Source: DASSQJ01 sp963730165 (GTDB taxonomy: Bacteria > Actinomycetota > Actinomycetes > Actinomycetales > Dermatophilaceae). Taken from it: DNA of 64,000 nucleotides. The DNA lies in the NCBI GenBank assembly GCA_963730165.1, contig CAVSQS010000001.1:62001-126000 (forward strand), read 5' to 3'. Within the stretch, counting starts at the first letter, position 1. The number at the start of each line of letters is the position of its first letter. A model generated the notes under the pieces. The model made no database searches. It was not told the DNA's origin and saw only the letters and a list, made by a program, of their open reading frames with translations. Shown piece by piece: positions 50,449 through 58,968 of the stretch. The translations under genes were made by a program, and so were the position numbers.

Positions 50449-51933
50449 ATGACTGCCAGCACGGTCGACACGACCGCCCCTCAGGTTGCCATCAACGACA
50501 TCGGCTCTGAGGAAGACCTCCTGGCCGCGATCGACGCGACCATCAAGCACTTCAACGACGGCGACATCGTCGAGGGTCGCATCGTCAAGGTCGACCGGGA
50601 CGAGGTCCTGCTCGACATCGGCTACAAGACCGAGGGCGTCATCCCCTCGCGCGAGCTGTCCATCAAGCACGACGTCGACCCGAACGAGGTCGTCGCCGTC
50701 GGCGACGAGGTCGAGGCCCTTGTCCTCCAGAAGGAGGACAAGGAGGGCCGGCTCATCCTGAGCAAGAAGCGTGCGCAGTACGAGCGGGCGTGGGGGACCA
50801 TCGAGACGATCAAGGAGGAGGACGGCGTCGTCACCGGCACCGTCATCGAGGTCGTCAAGGGCGGCCTCATCCTCGACATCGGCCTGCGTGGCTTCCTGCC
50901 GGCCTCGCTGGTGGAGATGCGCCGCGTCCGCGACCTCCAGCCGTACGTCGGTCGCGAGATCGAGGCCAAGATCATCGAGCTCGACAAGAACCGCAACAAC
51001 GTGGTCCTCTCGCGCCGCGCCTGGCTCGAGCAGACCCAGTCGGAGGTCCGGACGACCTTCCTCAAGGAGCTCGGCAAGGGCCAGGTCCGCTCCGGCGTCG
51101 TCTCCTCGATCGTCAACTTCGGCGCGTTCGTCGACCTCGGCGGGGTCGACGGCCTCGTCCACGTCTCCGAGCTGTCGTGGAAGCACATCGACCACCCGTC
51201 CGAGGTCGTCGAGGTCGGAGACGAGGTCACCGTCGAGGTGCTCGACGTCGACATGGACCGCGAGCGGGTCTCGCTGTCGCTCAAGGCGACGCAGGAGGAC
51301 CCCTGGCAGCACTTCGCCCGGACCCACGCGATCGGCCAGGTCGTCCCGGGCAAGGTCACCAAGCTCGTCCCGTTCGGTGCGTTCGTGCGCGTCGACGACG
51401 GCATCGAGGGCCTGGTCCACATCTCCGAGCTCGCCGAGCGCCACGTCGAGCTGCCCGAGCAGGTCGTCCAGGTCGGGCAGGAGATCTTCGTCAAGGTCAT
51501 CGACATCGACCTCGAGCGTCGCCGCATCTCGCTGAGCCTCAAGCAGGCCAACGAGGACGGTGCGGGCCAGGTGGAGTTCGACCCGACCCTCTACGGCATG
51601 GCCGCGGAGTACGACGAGCAGGGGAACTACAAGTACCCCGAGGGCTTCGACCCCGAGACCAACGAGTGGCTCGAGGGCTTCGAGAAGCAGCGTGAGGAGT
51701 GGGAGCGGCAGTACGCCGAGGCCCACGCGCGCTGGGAGGCCCACCGCGCCCAGGTCGAGGCGGCCGAGAAGGCCGACGCCGAGGCTGCCGGCGAGTCCGC
51801 CTCGACGTCGTACTCCTCCGAGAGCGCCGAGGAGGCCACCCCGGCCGTTCGCCCGAGTGCCCCGACGAACGAGGGCACCCTCGCCTCGGACGAGGCCCTC
51901 GCCGCGCTCCGCGAGAAGCTCACCGGCAACTGA
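50449..51933 (+). CDS. rpsA: 30S ribosomal protein S1
   Basis: 494 residues with four S1 RNA-binding domains, starting near residues 32, 124, 211 and 296 (GRIVKVDRDEVLLDIGYKTEGV; GTVIEVVKGGLILDIGLRGFLP; the GAFVDLGGVDGLVHVSELSW repeat; and GAFVRVDDGIEGLVHISELA). Four domains and an acidic, disordered C-terminal tail (about 400-494) are typical of actinobacteria, while E. coli has six. It aids translation initiation and trans-translation. ATG 50449 is preferred, with GGAG 11 bases upstream. Confidence 0.98.
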   Translation: MTASTVDTTAPQVAINDIGSEEDLLAAIDATIKHFNDGDIVEGRIVKVDRDEVLLDIGYKTEGVIPSRELSIKHDVDPNEVVAVGDEVEALVLQKEDKEGRLILSKKRAQYERAWGTIETIKEEDGVVTGTVIEVVKGGLILDIGLRGFLPASLVEMRRVRDLQPYVGREIEAKIIELDKNRNNVVLSRRAWLEQTQSEVRTTFLKELGKGQVRSGVVSSIVNFGAFVDLGGVDGLVHVSELSWKHIDHPSEVVEVGDEVTVEVLDVDMDRERVSLSLKATQEDPWQHFARTHAIGQVVPGKVTKLVPFGAFVRVDDGIEGLVHISELAERHVELPEQVVQVGQEIFVKVIDIDLERRRISLSLKQANEDGAGQVEFDPTLYGMAAEYDEQGNYKYPEGFDPETNEWLEGFEKQREEWERQYAEAHARWEAHRAQVEAAEKADAEAAGESASTSYSSESAEEATPAVRPSAPTNEGTLASDEALAALREKLTGN

Positions 51934-51960
51934 GCCGTCGCGCCGACCCGGCGCACCCAG

Positions 51961-51992
51961 GAGGCCCGGACCCCCCAGGGGGTCCGGGCCTC
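51961..51992 (+). terminator. rpsA terminator
   Basis: GAGGCCCGGACCCC (51961-51974) pairs perfectly with 51979-51992, a 14-bp stem with a CCAG loop, 28 bases after the rpsA stop. Confidence 0.85.
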
Positions 51993-52105
51993 GCCATGCC
52001 GGCGGCCGAGAAGGGCCCGTCGGTTGCGACCGTTCCCTCTTCCAGCCCTGGGTCGTGCGGACCCCGTCGGCGGGGCGCAGCGGCGGACGTCACGCCGTGG
52101 TGGGC

Positions 52106-52140
52106 GGTCCGGTCCCCGGAGGACAGGCGGGGACCGGACC
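52106..52140 (-). terminator. Terminator of the peptide ABC operon
   Basis: GGTCCGGTCCCCG (52106-52118) pairs perfectly with 52128-52140 (13 bp) around a 9-base loop, just beyond the end of the permease gene on the minus strand. Confidence 0.75.
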
Positions 52141-52183
52141 CCGGCCCCGGACGCGCCGGAACCACGGCGCGCGGGGAGCTTGG

Positions 52184-53143
52184 TCAGTGCAGGCGGACGC
52201 GCGGGTCGAGCACGGCGTAGAGGGCGTCGACGACGATGTTCGCGACGACGACTGCGGCCGAGGCGAACAGGACGATGCCGATGATGACGGGCAGGTCCTG
52301 CTGGTTGATGGCGTCGACGGCCGTCTTGCCGAGCCCGGGCAGGCTGAACACCTGCTCGGTCACGACCGCACCCCCGAGCAGGGCGGCGACGTCGATGCCG
52401 AACTGGGTCACCACGGGGGTCAGCGCGCTGCGCAACCCGTGACGCAGGACGACCCGGCGCTCCCCGATGCCCTTGGACCGGGCCGTCCGCACGTAGTCCT
52501 CACCGAGGACGTCGAGCATCGAGCCGCGGGTCAGCCGGGTGTAGGTGGCCGCCTGCACGAGCGCCAGGGTGAACCACGGCAGGATCATGTGCCGGAGCCA
52601 CTCGCCGAGTCCGGCCTCGAAGGACGCGTAGCCGCCGGCGGGGAAGATCGTGATCCCCTGCAGGGTCAGCTGGTAGTAGAGGAAGTACAGCAGGACCAGT
52701 CCGAGCAGGAAGCTCGGCATGGAGTAGAAGAAGAGCGCGAACACCGTGAGCGAGCGGTCGGTGAACGAGCGCGGCCTGATCGCCGAGACGACCCCGTTCG
52801 TGACACCGAGCGAGACCCAGATGATCGCGGCGCCCACGACGAGCGAGACCGTCACCGGCAGGGCCTGGGCCATGATCGTCGTCACCGGGACCTGGTGGTA
52901 GTAGTCGTAGCCGAGGTCGCCGTGGAGGGCGCGCCAGACGAAGTCGACGTACTGCTTCCAGATCGGCTGGTCGAGCCCGAGGCGGTGCGAGATGAGGGCG
53001 ACCGTCTCCGGGGTCGCCTGCCGACCCGCGAGGGTGCGGGCGACGTCGTTCGGAGCGACGAAGAAGAGGGCGAAGACCGCCATCGTGATGAGCCAGAGGA
53101 CGACGATCCCCTGACCGACGCGTCGGAGCAGGAAGTAGAGCAC
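52184..53143 (-). CDS. Peptide/nickel ABC transporter permease (DppB-like)
   Basis: 319 residues, six helices, the first at about 9-30 (ending VAPNDVARTLAGRQA). The DppB-type signature LGLDQPIWKQYVDFVWRALHGDLGYDYYHQVPV lies in the periplasmic loop, and the EAA loop is DYVRTARSKGIGERRVVLRHGLRSAL (about 214-239) for contact with the ATPases. It is the last gene of the operon. GTG 53143 is set by AGGAGG 6 bases upstream. It imports peptides or other oligomers with the subunits at 53154-58039. Confidence 0.94.
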   Translation of the reverse strand: MLYFLLRRVGQGIVVLWLITMAVFALFFVAPNDVARTLAGRQATPETVALISHRLGLDQPIWKQYVDFVWRALHGDLGYDYYHQVPVTTIMAQALPVTVSLVVGAAIIWVSLGVTNGVVSAIRPRSFTDRSLTVFALFFYSMPSFLLGLVLLYFLYYQLTLQGITIFPAGGYASFEAGLGEWLRHMILPWFTLALVQAATYTRLTRGSMLDVLGEDYVRTARSKGIGERRVVLRHGLRSALTPVVTQFGIDVAALLGGAVVTEQVFSLPGLGKTAVDAINQQDLPVIIGIVLFASAAVVVANIVVDALYAVLDPRVRLH

Positions 53144-53153
53144 GGTGTCCTCC

Positions 53154-54119
53154 TCAGGTGCCGATGAGCCGGTCGCTGCGCGGGTCGAACGCGTCCCTGA
53201 CGCCGTCACCGAAGAGGTTGAAGGCGAGCGTCGTGACGAGCAGGGCGAGCCCGGGGAAGAAGACGAACCACCACGCGATCGTGTAGTAGGCCGTCGCCTC
53301 GTTGATCATCCCGCCCCAGTCCGGTGTCGGCGGGGCGAGGCCGAGGCCGAGGAAGGACAGCGCCGCCTCGGTGAGGATGACGATGGGGATGAGCAGCGAG
53401 GTGTAGACGATGATCGGCGCCAGGACGTTGGGCAGCACGTCGACGAACATGATCCGCCGGTCGCTAGCCCCGAGGGAGCGCGCCGCCTCGACGAACTCCC
53501 GCTCCCGGAGCGAGATGACCTGCCCCCGCACGATGCGCGCCACGGACGCCCAGCTGAAGAAGCCGATGACGACGATCGTCACGGTCAGGCTGGGCCCGGT
53601 GATCGAGACGAGTGCGATCGCGACGAGGAGGAAGGGCATCGACAGGACGATGTCGACGAGGCGGGCGAGGAGGGTGTCGACGACCCCGCCGACGAAGCCG
53701 GCGACGAGCCCGACGACGACGCCGATGACCACGGTGAGGGCCGTGGCGACCACGCCGACGAGCAGCGAGACGCGCGCTCCGTAGGCGATCCGGACGAGGA
53801 TGTCGCGCCCCAGGTCGTCGGTGCCGAACCAGAACGTCGAGCTGGGCGCGACGGGTAGCCCCTCGGGGGAGAGGCCCGTGTCGCGGAACTGCTCGTTGGG
53901 CCCGTGGCCGGTGACCGCCGCCACGACGGGGGCGAAGATCGCGACGAGGACGACGAGGGCGATGACGGCGAGCGAGACCATCGCCACCCGGTCGCGGCGC
54001 AGCCGCTGCCAGGCGAGGGCCCACGGGGAGCGGCCCTCGATGCGCCGGGCGGACGCGCCCGCGTCCTCGGCGGGGGTCCGCTCCTCGGCGGCGAGGTCGG
54101 TGTCGTGCTGGACGCTCAT
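53154..54119 (-). CDS. Peptide/nickel ABC transporter permease (DppC-like)
   Basis: 321 residues. A cytoplasmic N-terminus (about 1-40) with WALAWQRLRRDRVAMVSLAVIALV is followed by six helices. The motifs are FGTDDLGRDILVRIAYGARVSLLVG and the EAA loop REREFVEAARSLGASDRRIMFVDVLPNVLAPI, both typical of DppC. Its ATG overlaps the stop of the upstream ATPase (ATGA). The short gap to the permease B gene (10 bases) makes one transcript. Confidence 0.95.
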   Translation of the reverse strand: MSVQHDTDLAAEERTPAEDAGASARRIEGRSPWALAWQRLRRDRVAMVSLAVIALVVLVAIFAPVVAAVTGHGPNEQFRDTGLSPEGLPVAPSSTFWFGTDDLGRDILVRIAYGARVSLLVGVVATALTVVIGVVVGLVAGFVGGVVDTLLARLVDIVLSMPFLLVAIALVSITGPSLTVTIVVIGFFSWASVARIVRGQVISLREREFVEAARSLGASDRRIMFVDVLPNVLAPIIVYTSLLIPIVILTEAALSFLGLGLAPPTPDWGGMINEATAYYTIAWWFVFFPGLALLVTTLAFNLFGDGVRDAFDPRSDRLIGT

Positions 54120-55195
54120 CGTGCTGGCTCCTCCTCGGCGGCCCCGGTGGCCTCCTCGATCTCGCTGTCCGCCACGTGGGGCCGTGCTGCGGCGAGGTCC
54201 TCCCCGCGCAGCAGCGGGTGCAGGCACGCGGTGACGTGCGTCGGCTGGTCGTCCTCGACCGCGTCGAGCGGCGGGACGGTTCGGGTACAGTCCTCGCGGG
54301 CCTTGGGGCACCGGGTGTGGAACCGGCAGCCGGACGGCGGGTTGGTCGGCGTCGGGAGGTCGCCCGCGAGGACGATGCGCTCCCTGCTGTCCGAGACGTC
54401 GGGGTCGGCCACCGGGAGGGCCGAGAGCAGCGCACGCGTGTAGGGGTGCCGCGGGCGGTCGAAGAGCTCGGAGGTCGGGGCGACCTCGACGACCTTGCCG
54501 AGGTACATCACGGCGATCCGGTCGCTGACGTGCCGCACCACGGACAGGTCGTGCGAGATGAAGACGTACGTCAGCCCGAACTCGTCCTGGAGGTCGACGA
54601 GCAGGTTGATGACCTGGGCCTGGATCGAGACGTCGAGGGCCGACACCGGCTCGTCGCAGATGATGAGGCGGGGCCGGAGCGCCAGGGCCCGGGCCACACC
54701 GATCCGCTGGCGCTGCCCACCGGAGAACTCCGCCGGGAACCGGTTGTAGTGCTCGGGGTTCAGGCCGACCCGTTCCATGAGCTCCTGGACCATCGTCTTG
54801 CGCTCGGCGGCGGTCCCGACGTCGTGGATGGCGAACGGGTCGCCGATGATCGACCCGACCCGTCGCCGCGGGTTGAGCGAGCCGTAGGGGTCCTGGAAGA
54901 CCATCTGGATGTCGCGGCGCACGCTGCGCATCCGGGAGCGCGACAGCGCGGTGACGTCCTCGCCGGCGAAGCGGATCGTCCCGCCGTCCACGTCGTGCAG
55001 CCGGAGCACGCAGCGGGCGAGGGTCGACTTCCCGCACCCGGTCTCCCCGACCAGGCCGAGGGTCTCCCCGGCGTGCACGTCGAGGCTGACGTCGTCGACC
55101 GCGCTCACGTGGTCGGTCGAGCGGCGGAGCAGACCTGCGCTGCGCACGGGGAAGGTCTTCGAGACGTGCGACAGCGAGAGCAGGGGGGTGGTCAC
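54116..55195 (-). CDS. Peptide ABC transporter ATPase (DppF/OppF-like)
   Basis: 359 residues. Walker A GETGCGKST (about 50-58), signature FSGGQRQRIGVARALALRPRLIICDEP with Walker B, and the H-loop SHDLSV. The C-terminal oligopeptide-transporter motif with Cys residues GCRFHTRCPKAREDC follows (about 299-313), which in this subgroup can carry an iron-sulfur cluster. GTG 55195 overlaps the stop of the second ATPase gene (GTGA). Confidence 0.95.
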   Translation of the reverse strand: MTTPLLSLSHVSKTFPVRSAGLLRRSTDHVSAVDDVSLDVHAGETLGLVGETGCGKSTLARCVLRLHDVDGGTIRFAGEDVTALSRSRMRSVRRDIQMVFQDPYGSLNPRRRVGSIIGDPFAIHDVGTAAERKTMVQELMERVGLNPEHYNRFPAEFSGGQRQRIGVARALALRPRLIICDEPVSALDVSIQAQVINLLVDLQDEFGLTYVFISHDLSVVRHVSDRIAVMYLGKVVEVAPTSELFDRPRHPYTRALLSALPVADPDVSDSRERIVLAGDLPTPTNPPSGCRFHTRCPKAREDCTRTVPPLDAVEDDQPTHVTACLHPLLRGEDLAAARPHVADSEIEEATGAAEEEPAR

Positions 55196-56205
55196 GGAGC
55201 CTCCTGGAGGGACTCGGCCGGGGCGTGGCCGGGGCGGCGACCGAAGTCGTCGGGCAGCCAGCAGGCGGAGCGGTGCGTCGGGTCGTCGTCGACGAGGTGC
55301 ATCGGCGGGTCCTCGGTGCACGACGAGAACGCGTGCGGGCACCGGGGACGGAAGGGACACCCCTCGGGGAGCTGGATGAGGGAGGGGGGCGCGCCGGGGA
55401 TCGGGGTGAGGCGCAGCCCGGGCTCGGCGCGGGAGGGCAGCGAGGCGAGCAGCCCCTGGGCGTACGGGTGGTGCGCGTGGTAGAAGAGCGGTCGGCGGGG
55501 CGCGACCTCCATGGCCCGGCCCGCGTACATGACGACGACCTCGTCGGCCATCTCGGCCACGACGCCCAGGTCGTGGGTGATGAGGATGATCGCGGTGCCG
55601 AACTGCTCCTGGAGGTGCTGCATCACGTCGAGCACCTGCGCCTGCACGGTGACGTCGAGCGCGGTCGTCGGCTCGTCGGCGACGAGCAGGGCGGGGTCGA
55701 GCGCCATCGCCATGGCGATCATGACGCGCTGGCGCATGCCCCCGGAGAACTGGTGGGGGTAGTCGTCGATCCGCTGGCGCGCGCGGGGGATGCCGACGAG
55801 GCCGAGGAGGTCGGCGGCCCGCCGGCGGGCCGCCGACCGGCTCGTCGAGCGGTCGTGCGCGCGGATCATCTCGACGATCTGCCACCCCACGGTGTAGTAC
55901 GGGTGCAGGCTCGTCAGCGGGTCCTGGAAGATCATCCCGATGCGGGCGCCGCGGATCCGGCGGAGGGTCGCCTCGGGCGCGCCGAGGAGCTCGGTCCCGT
56001 CGAAGACCGCCGACCCGGAGACCCGTGCCCCCCGGGTCAGGCCGGTGACGGTCTGCGTCGCGACGCTCTTCCCGGAGCCGGACTCCCCGACGATCGCCAG
56101 GGTGGAGCCGCGCTCCACGTCGAAGGACAGGCCCCGGACGGCGCGGACCACGCCGTCCGGGGTGTCGAACTCGACGCGCAGGTCGCGGACCTCGAGCAGT
56201 GCCAT
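55192..56205 (-). CDS. Peptide ABC transporter ATPase (DppD/OppD-like)
   Basis: 337 residues. Walker A GESGSGKSV (about 40-48), the Q-loop IGMIFQDPLTSLHPYYTVGWQ, the signature FSGGMRQRVMIAMAMALDPALLVADEPTTALDV, and the H-loop THDLGV. The C-terminal Cys motif is GCPFRPRCPHAFSSC (about 290-304). ATG 56205 is preceded by GAGGAGCACGAG. It is the first ATPase after the binding protein, whereas most such operons place the permeases next. Confidence 0.95.
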   Translation of the reverse strand: MALLEVRDLRVEFDTPDGVVRAVRGLSFDVERGSTLAIVGESGSGKSVATQTVTGLTRGARVSGSAVFDGTELLGAPEATLRRIRGARIGMIFQDPLTSLHPYYTVGWQIVEMIRAHDRSTSRSAARRRAADLLGLVGIPRARQRIDDYPHQFSGGMRQRVMIAMAMALDPALLVADEPTTALDVTVQAQVLDVMQHLQEQFGTAIILITHDLGVVAEMADEVVVMYAGRAMEVAPRRPLFYHAHHPYAQGLLASLPSRAEPGLRLTPIPGAPPSLIQLPEGCPFRPRCPHAFSSCTEDPPMHLVDDDPTHRSACWLPDDFGRRPGHAPAESLQEAP

Positions 56206-56236
56206 CTCGTGCTCCTCGTGTGCGCGCTGGTGCGGC

Positions 56237-58039
56237 TCAGCCGCCCTGCATCCCGGTCTTCAGCCAGACGTTCGTCGGGTCGAAGTTCTGGAACGAGGGG
56301 ATGAAGACCGCGCCCTGGACCTGCGAGGCGTGGTAGTTCGCATGCTTGGGCTCCGTGATCGGGTAGAACGCGGCGTCCTTCATCACCTGCTGGTCGGCCT
56401 GGGCCCACAGCTGGGCGGCCTCCTCCTGGGTCGACGCCTCGGACGCCTTGGTGATGAGGTCGTTCGTGGTGGCGTCGTCGTAGAAGCCGAAGTTGCTGCC
56501 GATGGGCGGGAAGGCCGCCTTGCCGTTGAACAGCGGGCCGAAGTAGGACAGGGCGGCGTTGCCGTACCAGTCCGGGCCCCAGCCGGCGAGCGAGAGGTCC
56601 CAGACCCCGCGCTTGGCGACGCTCGGCACCTGGAGGTACTTCGTGTAGAAGTCCGCGTTCGGCGAGGGGACGCCCTCGACGGTGATGCCGACCTTGGCGA
56701 GGTCCTGCTGGACCGTCTGGAAGGTCTTGGTGTTGCCCTCGGAGGAGTTCCGGTAGAGGAACTTCAGGGTCAACCCGTTGGGGTAGCCCGCCTTCGCGAG
56801 CAGCTGCTTGGCCTTCTCGACGTCGTAGGGGTAGTCGTCGAAGGAGTTCTCACCGCCGACGATGCTCGACGGCAGGACGTGGGTCAGCGGCGTGTTGAGC
56901 GTCTGGCCACCGAGGACCTGGATGATGTTCGCCCGGTTGATCGCGTACGAGATCGCCTGGCGCACCTCGACCTTGCCCATGGCCCCACCGTTGTTCGGCG
57001 AGACCGAGTTGTAGACGATGTACGGGTTGCTCGAGGCGGTGTCACCGATGTTGAGGTTCGGGTCCTTCTGCGCGACGAGGGCCGGGACCCGCGACGGCGG
57101 GACGGCGTTGTCGAACTCCATGTCGGCGTTCGGCGACCCCGTCTCGAGCTGCTGCTGGGTCGAGTCCTGGCTCACCGTCTCGTCGACGACGATCTTGTCG
57201 ACGTAGGCCTTCCGGATCGGGTCCGTGTCGGCGTTCCACGCGGGGTTGCGCTCGAAGGTGATGCCCTTGGTGGGGGTGTACGAGGTGATCTTGTACGGTC
57301 CGTCCGAGATGGTGTTCTGGGCCAGCTCGGCACTGCCCGGCACGTACTTCTCCCACTCGACCGGCGCGGGCGAGAAGGCCGGGAGGGTGAGCATGTCGAC
57401 GAAGTAGCTCGCCGGGCGGGTCAGCGTGAAGACGACGGTCTGGTCGTCCTTGGCGGTGACGCCGCTGATGTCGTGCCCGTCCATGTACGCCTTGATGGCG
57501 CCGGCGTCGGGCGCGACCTTCGCGAACCCGTCGCAGAACTCGGTCATGCCGGCGATGAGGCTCTCGTAGTCGGGGAGGCCGCCGAAGGGCTGGGCGGGGT
57601 TGCAGGTCCGCTTGACCCCGCGCACGACGTCCTGCGCCGTGACGTCCCGGGCGGGGCTGGTGTCCCACTGGACGCCCTGGCGGAGGGTGATCGTGTAGGT
57701 CTTGCCGTCCGCGCTGATGCCGTCGCCCTCGGTGGGCGCCTTGGCCGCGAGGTCGGGAACGGCCGTGGTCGTCTTGCCGTCCTCCGCGGGGTACGTGAAC
57801 AGCTGGCGGCTCCACATCCGCAGGGCCAGGTACCCGAGCGAGTAGTAGCTGATGTTGGGGTCCATGTAGTCGACGTCGCCGGAGCCCAGCATGTTGAGGG
57901 TGCCGCCGCTGACCGGCTTCTCGCCCGTGGCGGACGAGGAGGTGCCGGCGCCGCCGGTGTTCCCGCTGCACGCGCTGACGAGGAGCCCGAGGGTGCAGGC
58001 TCCGGCGATCGCGCCGAGTCGGCGTGGTGTTCGTTGCAT
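56237..58039 (-). CDS. Peptide ABC transporter substrate-binding lipoprotein (SBP_bac_5)
   Basis: 600 residues. A lipoprotein signal with basic N-terminus (RRLGAIAGACTLGLLVSAC), the lipid-modified Cys24, and a Ser/Thr/Gly linker come first. A family 5 binding domain follows (about 45-590), with TYTITLRQGVQWDT, YEVDIEKAKQLLAKAGYPNGL-like region YDVEKAKQLLAKAGYPNG, and the common RQAISYAINRANII. Probably binds a peptide; the exact ligand is unknown. It is first in the operon (58039 to 52184), and Lgt (19506) would modify it. Confidence 0.95.
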   Translation of the reverse strand: MQRTPRRLGAIAGACTLGLLVSACSGNTGGAGTSSSATGEKPVSGGTLNMLGSGDVDYMDPNISYYSLGYLALRMWSRQLFTYPAEDGKTTTAVPDLAAKAPTEGDGISADGKTYTITLRQGVQWDTSPARDVTAQDVVRGVKRTCNPAQPFGGLPDYESLIAGMTEFCDGFAKVAPDAGAIKAYMDGHDISGVTAKDDQTVVFTLTRPASYFVDMLTLPAFSPAPVEWEKYVPGSAELAQNTISDGPYKITSYTPTKGITFERNPAWNADTDPIRKAYVDKIVVDETVSQDSTQQQLETGSPNADMEFDNAVPPSRVPALVAQKDPNLNIGDTASSNPYIVYNSVSPNNGGAMGKVEVRQAISYAINRANIIQVLGGQTLNTPLTHVLPSSIVGGENSFDDYPYDVEKAKQLLAKAGYPNGLTLKFLYRNSSEGNTKTFQTVQQDLAKVGITVEGVPSPNADFYTKYLQVPSVAKRGVWDLSLAGWGPDWYGNAALSYFGPLFNGKAAFPPIGSNFGFYDDATTNDLITKASEASTQEEAAQLWAQADQQVMKDAAFYPITEPKHANYHASQVQGAVFIPSFQNFDPTNVWLKTGMQGG

Positions 58040-58149
58040 CGTGTCTCCCTGACGTGGTCGCCGGGTGGTGGCCCGGCCGTGCGCGGGTCGTGCACGTGCC
58101 GAGCACCGTAGGCTCGCGCAGGGCGAGCCGGAGCGGCTCGGCCGGGAAC

Positions 58150-58210
58150 GACACAGGACCGACACGGAGCCGTCACATTCGTGCGGTCCCGTGTGACGGA
58201 ACCGTGACGG
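58150..58210. promoter_or_regulatory. Paired 11-bp direct repeats in the transporter/two-component gap
   Basis: GACACAGGACC (58150-58160) is followed at once by GACACGGAGCC (58161-58171), and TGACGGAACCG (58194-58204) by TGACGGGAACC (58205-58215). CCGTCACA (58170-58177) and TGTGACGG (58192-58199) form an inverted repeat. OmpR-type regulators often bind 11-bp direct repeats. These lie between the transporter operon (minus) and the two-component operon (plus). Confidence 0.6.
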
Positions 58211-58283
58211 GAACCCCGGCACCGGGCCGCCGGTCGGACCTCCACCGGGCGTTTCCCGGGCCGGGGGTGACATGATGCAGGCC

Positions 58284-58967
58284 GTGTCGAGGCGTGTGCT
58301 CCTGGTCGAGGACGACCCCCGGATCCGGCGGGTCCTGCGCCTTGCCCTGCAGGACGAGGGCTACGACGTCACCGAGGCGGCGGACGGCGAGCAGGGGCTC
58401 GAGGCGCTCGCCCGGGAGGAGCCCGACGTCGTCCTCCTCGACCTCATGCTCCCGGGGATGGACGGCTTCAGCGTGTGCCGGCGGATCCGGCAGGACAGCC
58501 GGGTGCCGGTCATCATGGTCACGGCCCGGGCCGACAGCCACGACGTCGTCGCGGGGCTCGAGGCGGGCGCCGACGACTACATGACCAAGCCGCTCGTCGC
58601 CAAGGAGCTCTCGGCCCGCATCCGGGCGCTGCTGCGGCGGGTCGAGCCGGCCGCCGACCGGCGCCCGCGCCGGGTCGAGGTGGGTGACCTCAGCATCGGG
58701 CTCGACGACGGTGTGGTGACCCGGCAGGGCGAGCCGGTGTCCCTGACGCGTACCGAGTTCCGCCTCCTCGTCGAGCTCGTCCTCGCGGACGGTCGGATCC
58801 TCAGCCGCGAGGACCTGCTCGACCGGGTCTGGGGCTACGACTACTTCGGCGACAGCAGGATCGTCGACGTCCACGTGCGCCGGCTCCGCACCAAGATCGA
58901 GCCGGACCCCTCCAACCCGCGGCGTGTCGTGACGGTGCGCGGCCTGGGCTACCGGCTGGGGTCGTGA
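58284..58967 (+). CDS. OmpR-family response regulator (MtrA/CseB-like)
   Basis: 227 residues: receiver domain (1-115) with VSRRVLLVEDDPR at the start, phosphoacceptor Asp53 in VVLLDLMLPGMDG and the Lys in DDYMTKPLVAKEL. The winged-helix DNA-binding domain (about 130-225) ends VDVHVRRLRTKIEPDPSNPRRVVTVRGLGYRLG. GTG 58284 is favoured, because CATGAT (58271-58276) is a plausible -10 that ends 7 nt before it; ATG 58272 is an alternative. The histidine kinase follows after one base. Confidence 0.93.
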   Translation: MSRRVLLVEDDPRIRRVLRLALQDEGYDVTEAADGEQGLEALAREEPDVVLLDLMLPGMDGFSVCRRIRQDSRVPVIMVTARADSHDVVAGLEAGADDYMTKPLVAKELSARIRALLRRVEPAADRRPRRVEVGDLSIGLDDGVVTRQGEPVSLTRTEFRLLVELVLADGRILSREDLLDRVWGYDYFGDSRIVDVHVRRLRTKIEPDPSNPRRVVTVRGLGYRLGS

Positions 58968-58968
58968 C

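Noticed and set aside
51934..52183. Small genes between rpsA and the peptide transporter
   Set aside because: The stretch is occupied by two strong hairpins that look like terminators for the convergent operons; the short frames there have no ribosome-binding site.
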